This document shows, one piece after another, positions 36,335 through 38,495 of a DNA stretch of 38,495 nucleotides (within the stretch, counting starts at the first letter, position 1; each line of letters opens with the position of its first letter). The position numbers and the translations under genes are program-made. The stretch covers positions 1 to 38,495 of the forward strand of contig JANYGP010000108.1 of the NCBI GenBank assembly GCA_025362315.1, read 5' to 3'. This DNA is from Polaromonas sp. (GTDB lineage: Bacteria > Pseudomonadota > Gammaproteobacteria > Burkholderiales > Burkholderiaceae_C). Below the pieces are notes generated by a model, which did not search any database, was not told the origin of the DNA, and worked only from the letters and a program-made list of their open reading frames with translations.

Positions 36335-36475
36335 GACGGCGCTTTCGCCAAGCTTCATGTCTTTGCAGACTTGGGCGATGCTCAGGCCTTGGGCTTTGAC
36401 CATCTGGACAACTAGCAGCTTGAAGTCTGTATCAAATACTCTTCTGGATCTCGGATTGCTCACGGTTTGTGTCAT
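36332..36475 (-). pseudogene. IS3-family OrfA N-terminal fragment
   Basis: Minus-strand ATG at 36475 opens 47 codons reading 'MTQTVSNPRSRRVFDTDFKL', then 'LVVQMVKAQGLSIAQVCKDM', then 'KLGESAV' and a TGA formed at the end of the neighbouring IS. This is the helix-turn-helix start of an IS3-type OrfA. The break falls exactly at the terminal repeat of the plus-strand IS3 copy, so that copy (or a deletion at its end) cut this element. Confidence 0.8.
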
Positions 36476-36521
36476 TTCGGTTTTAATAACCTATCGGATT
36501 GTCTGTTTGTATTAGACCACT

Positions 36522-37855
36522 ACATAGACAGCCAATCAGTAGACAGCAAGCTCACCAGCAAAGGCGGCTTCAACCAAAACGCCGCCAGCAGCCAACGCGC
36601 GACCGGCGCCAGCCTGAGCGCAGGCAACAACGCCGCACTCATCTCGGGAAGCGCCATCAGCCTGAACGCAGCCAATATTGAAGCAAAAGCCGGCCAGGCC
36701 AGCCTGATCGCCGCTGGCCCCATCACCATCGCAGGCATCACCACCGTCCAGACACAAAACTCCTCCAGCGCCAGCCGCTCGAGCGGCTTCCTGTCCACCA
36801 AGTCCAGTCTTGCAAACAGTTCAAGCACCAGCGCGCTGTATGAAGGCTCCAGCATCGGCGGCAACACGATACTGGTGCAGCCAGGCAGCGACGTTCGCGT
36901 GCTTGGCAGCTCTGTCGTCGCAGACAAGGCCGTACAAATCAACGCAGCAGGCAACGTCACGATTGAAGCAGCTACCAACAAAACCCGCGAAAGCTCATTT
37001 AGCCAAACCAAAGAGTCCGGGCTGCTCTCAGGCGGCAGTGGGTTAAGCATCAGCATCGGCAGCAGAGATCAGTCGCTAGACCAACAACAAACCAGCACCA
37101 CAGCAGCCGCATCCACAGTGGGCTCCGTCACAGGCAACGTCTTCATCAACGCGGGCCAGACCTACAAACAAATCGGCTCAGACATCATCACCCCAGGCGG
37201 CAACACCACCATCACCGCCAAACAGGCAGAAATCACAGAGGCCAGACAAAGCGCCACCAGCGCCACAGAGCAAAAGTTCAAGCAAAGCGGCCTGACCATC
37301 AGCATCAGCAACCCCGTAGCAAGTACTGCAGCCAGCGCCGCCCAAGGCGCCCAAAGCATCACCCAAGCAGCCAGCAGCACCAGCAGCGGGCGCATGCAAG
37401 TGCTGGGCGCCGCCGCTGCAGGACTAACCCTCTACAACGCTTACAACAGCCTGACAGACAAAGCAGGCAATATTGATCCAGCCAAAGCCGCCGACATCAC
37501 CATCAACGTCAGCCTAGGCAGCTCAAAGAGCCAGTCCAACACCGCCAGCAGCAGCGACAGCGCCAAAGGCTCCAGCGTCACAGCGGGCGGCAGCGTCAGC
37601 ATCACAGCCACAGGCGCAGGGCAAGACTCCAACATCGTGATTCAAGGCGCCAGCATCCAAGCAGGCAACAGCGTGCCCTTGGTAGCACACAACCAGGTCA
37701 ATCTGCTAGCAGCCAGAAACGAGTCCAGCCAGACCAGCAGCAACAGCTCAAGCTCAGGCAGCCTAGGCGTCAGCTACAGCGCCTTAAGCGGCGTTGGCGT
37801 CAGCGCCAGCGCTTCAAAAGGCAAAGGCAACAGCGACGGGCAAGACACCACAGCG
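36522..37855 (+). pseudogene. Filamentous haemagglutinin (FHA/CdiA) stalk fragment, both ends lost
   Basis: About 440 in-frame codons of a haemagglutinin-repeat exoprotein. Diagnostic phrases are 'ATGASLSAGNNAALISGSAI', 'NVTIEAATNKTRESSFSQTK', 'GNVFINAGQTYKQIGSDII', 'SVTAGGSVSITATGAGQDSN' and, at the end, 'KGKGNSDGQDTT'. Such proteins are exported by a TpsB partner and act as adhesins or contact-dependent toxin carriers. There is no signal peptide, TPS domain or toxin end here: the left side joins IS3 sequence and the right side stops after DGQDTT, where homology ends and an unrelated frame follows. The frame opens upstream at 36467, but that codon is not a true start. It is Ser/Ala/Gln-rich, unlike the genes further left. 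Confidence 0.82.
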
Positions 37856-38096
37856 GCAGTATGCGCAACGAACAGTTTCAAAAAACGCTGGAGTGCGAGC
37901 ACAGCGAAAAAATTGAAGCTACAAAAACAAAACTTCAGCGTACGGTAAAACGCGTATGAGGCTTGGCAAATAGCGCTTTCTGGGCCAATTCGCCAATTGA
38001 AAACATGACGAATCTCAAAGCACAACGATTAACTTGGTTGTGCAGAGTTTTCATAGCAAGCGGGCAACCCTGTGTGGGCAGCGACCAAAGCTTTTC
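37856..38096. other. Non-coding or unassigned junction sequence
   Basis: About 240 bases between the broken haemagglutinin fragment and the last gene. A 32-codon frame from ATG 37861 ('MRNEQFQKTLECEHSEKIEA') is rich in charged residues, but has no ribosome binding site or family. No hairpin terminator or repeat was recognised. Confidence 0.4.
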
Positions 38097-38495
38097 CTAA
38101 TCTGAGGGAGGCGCTAAACGCTTACGACTGGACTGGACGTTCGCAACCCGAGCCACACCAGGACATTTGTAGCCCTTCTTCAGGCTATCAAACAAGGCAT
38201 CAGTCTTAAGGATCAAAGCCTTTGCCTTATCACCTGTGATCATGCCAGTGTCACACGCATTCGTAATAGCCATAACAAAAGTATCAAGCTGAAAATAACC
38301 AACGAACAAACGTCTACAGCCACGCTCAACGACCCTTACCCGGTAAGTAAAGAGCGGATGCTCAAAGGGTTGCAAGCCCTTGGCCGTTTCCTCGTGACTT
38401 GCGAGGCCTTCCTCACGAAGAATTTCATCCAGTCCCGAACAAAACGCAGACAGGGCGCGATAGCGAAGCTCCTCGTAGATTTTGGTTCTGGCATT
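38097..38495 (-). CDS. Hypothetical protein, partial, runs off right edge
   Basis: At least 132 codons are open on the minus strand up to the window end, so the start lies outside. The visible C-terminal part reads 'IYEELRYRALSAFCSGLDEI', then 'HPLFTYRVRVVERGCRRLFV', and 'GDKAKALILKTDALFDSLKK', and ends in a basic tail. I do not recognise a family. The mix of charged and hydrophobic residues looks like a soluble, mainly helical protein. The frame upstream of the TTG at 38375 stays open, so the gene is longer than a start there would imply. Confidence 0.55.
   Translation of the reverse strand, partial: NARTKIYEELRYRALSAFCSGLDEILREEGLASHEETAKGLQPFEHPLFTYRVRVVERGCRRLFVGYFQLDTFVMAITNACDTGMITGDKAKALILKTDALFDSLKKGYKCPGVARVANVQSSRKRLAPPSD

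Noticed and set aside
36467..36521. Start of the haemagglutinin fragment at the first open codon
   Set aside because: This stretch is the upstream flank of the OrfA fragment with no FHA similarity and no signal peptide, so the open frame is accidental.
37861..37959. Small 32-codon gene after the haemagglutinin fragment
   Set aside because: No ribosome binding site, no recognised family, and it sits at a rearrangement junction, so chance cannot be excluded.
1..38495. CRISPR arrays, tRNA or rRNA genes, and strong intrinsic terminators
   Set aside because: No regularly spaced short repeats, no tRNA-like cloverleaf with CCA-type end and no GC-rich hairpin followed by a T run was seen on reading both strands. 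The repeats present are protein-coding domain repeats.

Overview
The window looks like an accessory chromosomal segment from a GC-rich betaproteobacterium, probably Burkholderiales and perhaps Comamonadaceae-like. This rests on codon usage, the style of the type II secretion-like genes, and the IS3 and IS30 family remnants. No rRNA, tRNA, CRISPR array or phage gene was recognised, and the species cannot be named from the sequence alone.

Layout. The left edge (1-1417) is decayed: an IS30-family transposase remnant runs off the left end, followed by a short, frame-broken fragment of a filamentous haemagglutinin (FHA/CdiA) repeat gene on the minus strand, then AT-rich spacer. From 1424 to 35126 every recognisable gene is on the plus strand. 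The first block (1424-17967) encodes four very large or glycine-rich exported proteins: a TIG/beta-helix protein, a glycine-rich protein, a 2121-residue beta-helix/Ig/FN3 protein with a Cys-rich tail, and a 1560-residue Rhs/YD-repeat protein with its own Sec signal peptide. The Rhs gene overlaps by ATGA a small three-TM membrane protein (17964-18428), which is the arrangement of a polymorphic toxin tip and its immunity protein. Next come a zinc-ribbon/TM/glutaredoxin protein and a 1336-residue FN3/Calx-beta-like surface protein.

The second block (23233-33237) is a compact operon for a type II secretion/type IV pilus-like machine: GspG-like pseudopilin, GspF, GspE, a GspL/PilM-N-like protein, a GspM/PilO-like protein, a GspC/PilP-like protein, a lipoprotein secretin with a C-terminal cohesin-like domain, and three more pseudopilin-like proteins. 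Most junctions overlap, so co-translation is likely. It is followed by an exported rhodanese-like protein lacking the catalytic Cys and a transglutaminase-like protein with an intact Cys/His/Asp set.

The right edge (35216-38495) is again rearranged: a truncated hypothetical gene, a 5'-truncated IS3-family element abutting an IS3 OrfA fragment of opposite orientation, a large FHA fragment cut at both ends, and an unknown gene running off the window.

Working hypothesis (inference): the island encodes a dedicated T2SS-like exporter with its own cargo, namely giant adhesin-like proteins and a Sec-dependent Rhs protein whose variable tip is a glycine-rich, probably membrane-active domain. The redox and transglutaminase-like proteins would act in folding or surface processing. 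The two FHA fragments at the ends break at nearly the same homologous point and face outward, which would fit an inversion of the whole island within an ancestral FHA gene.
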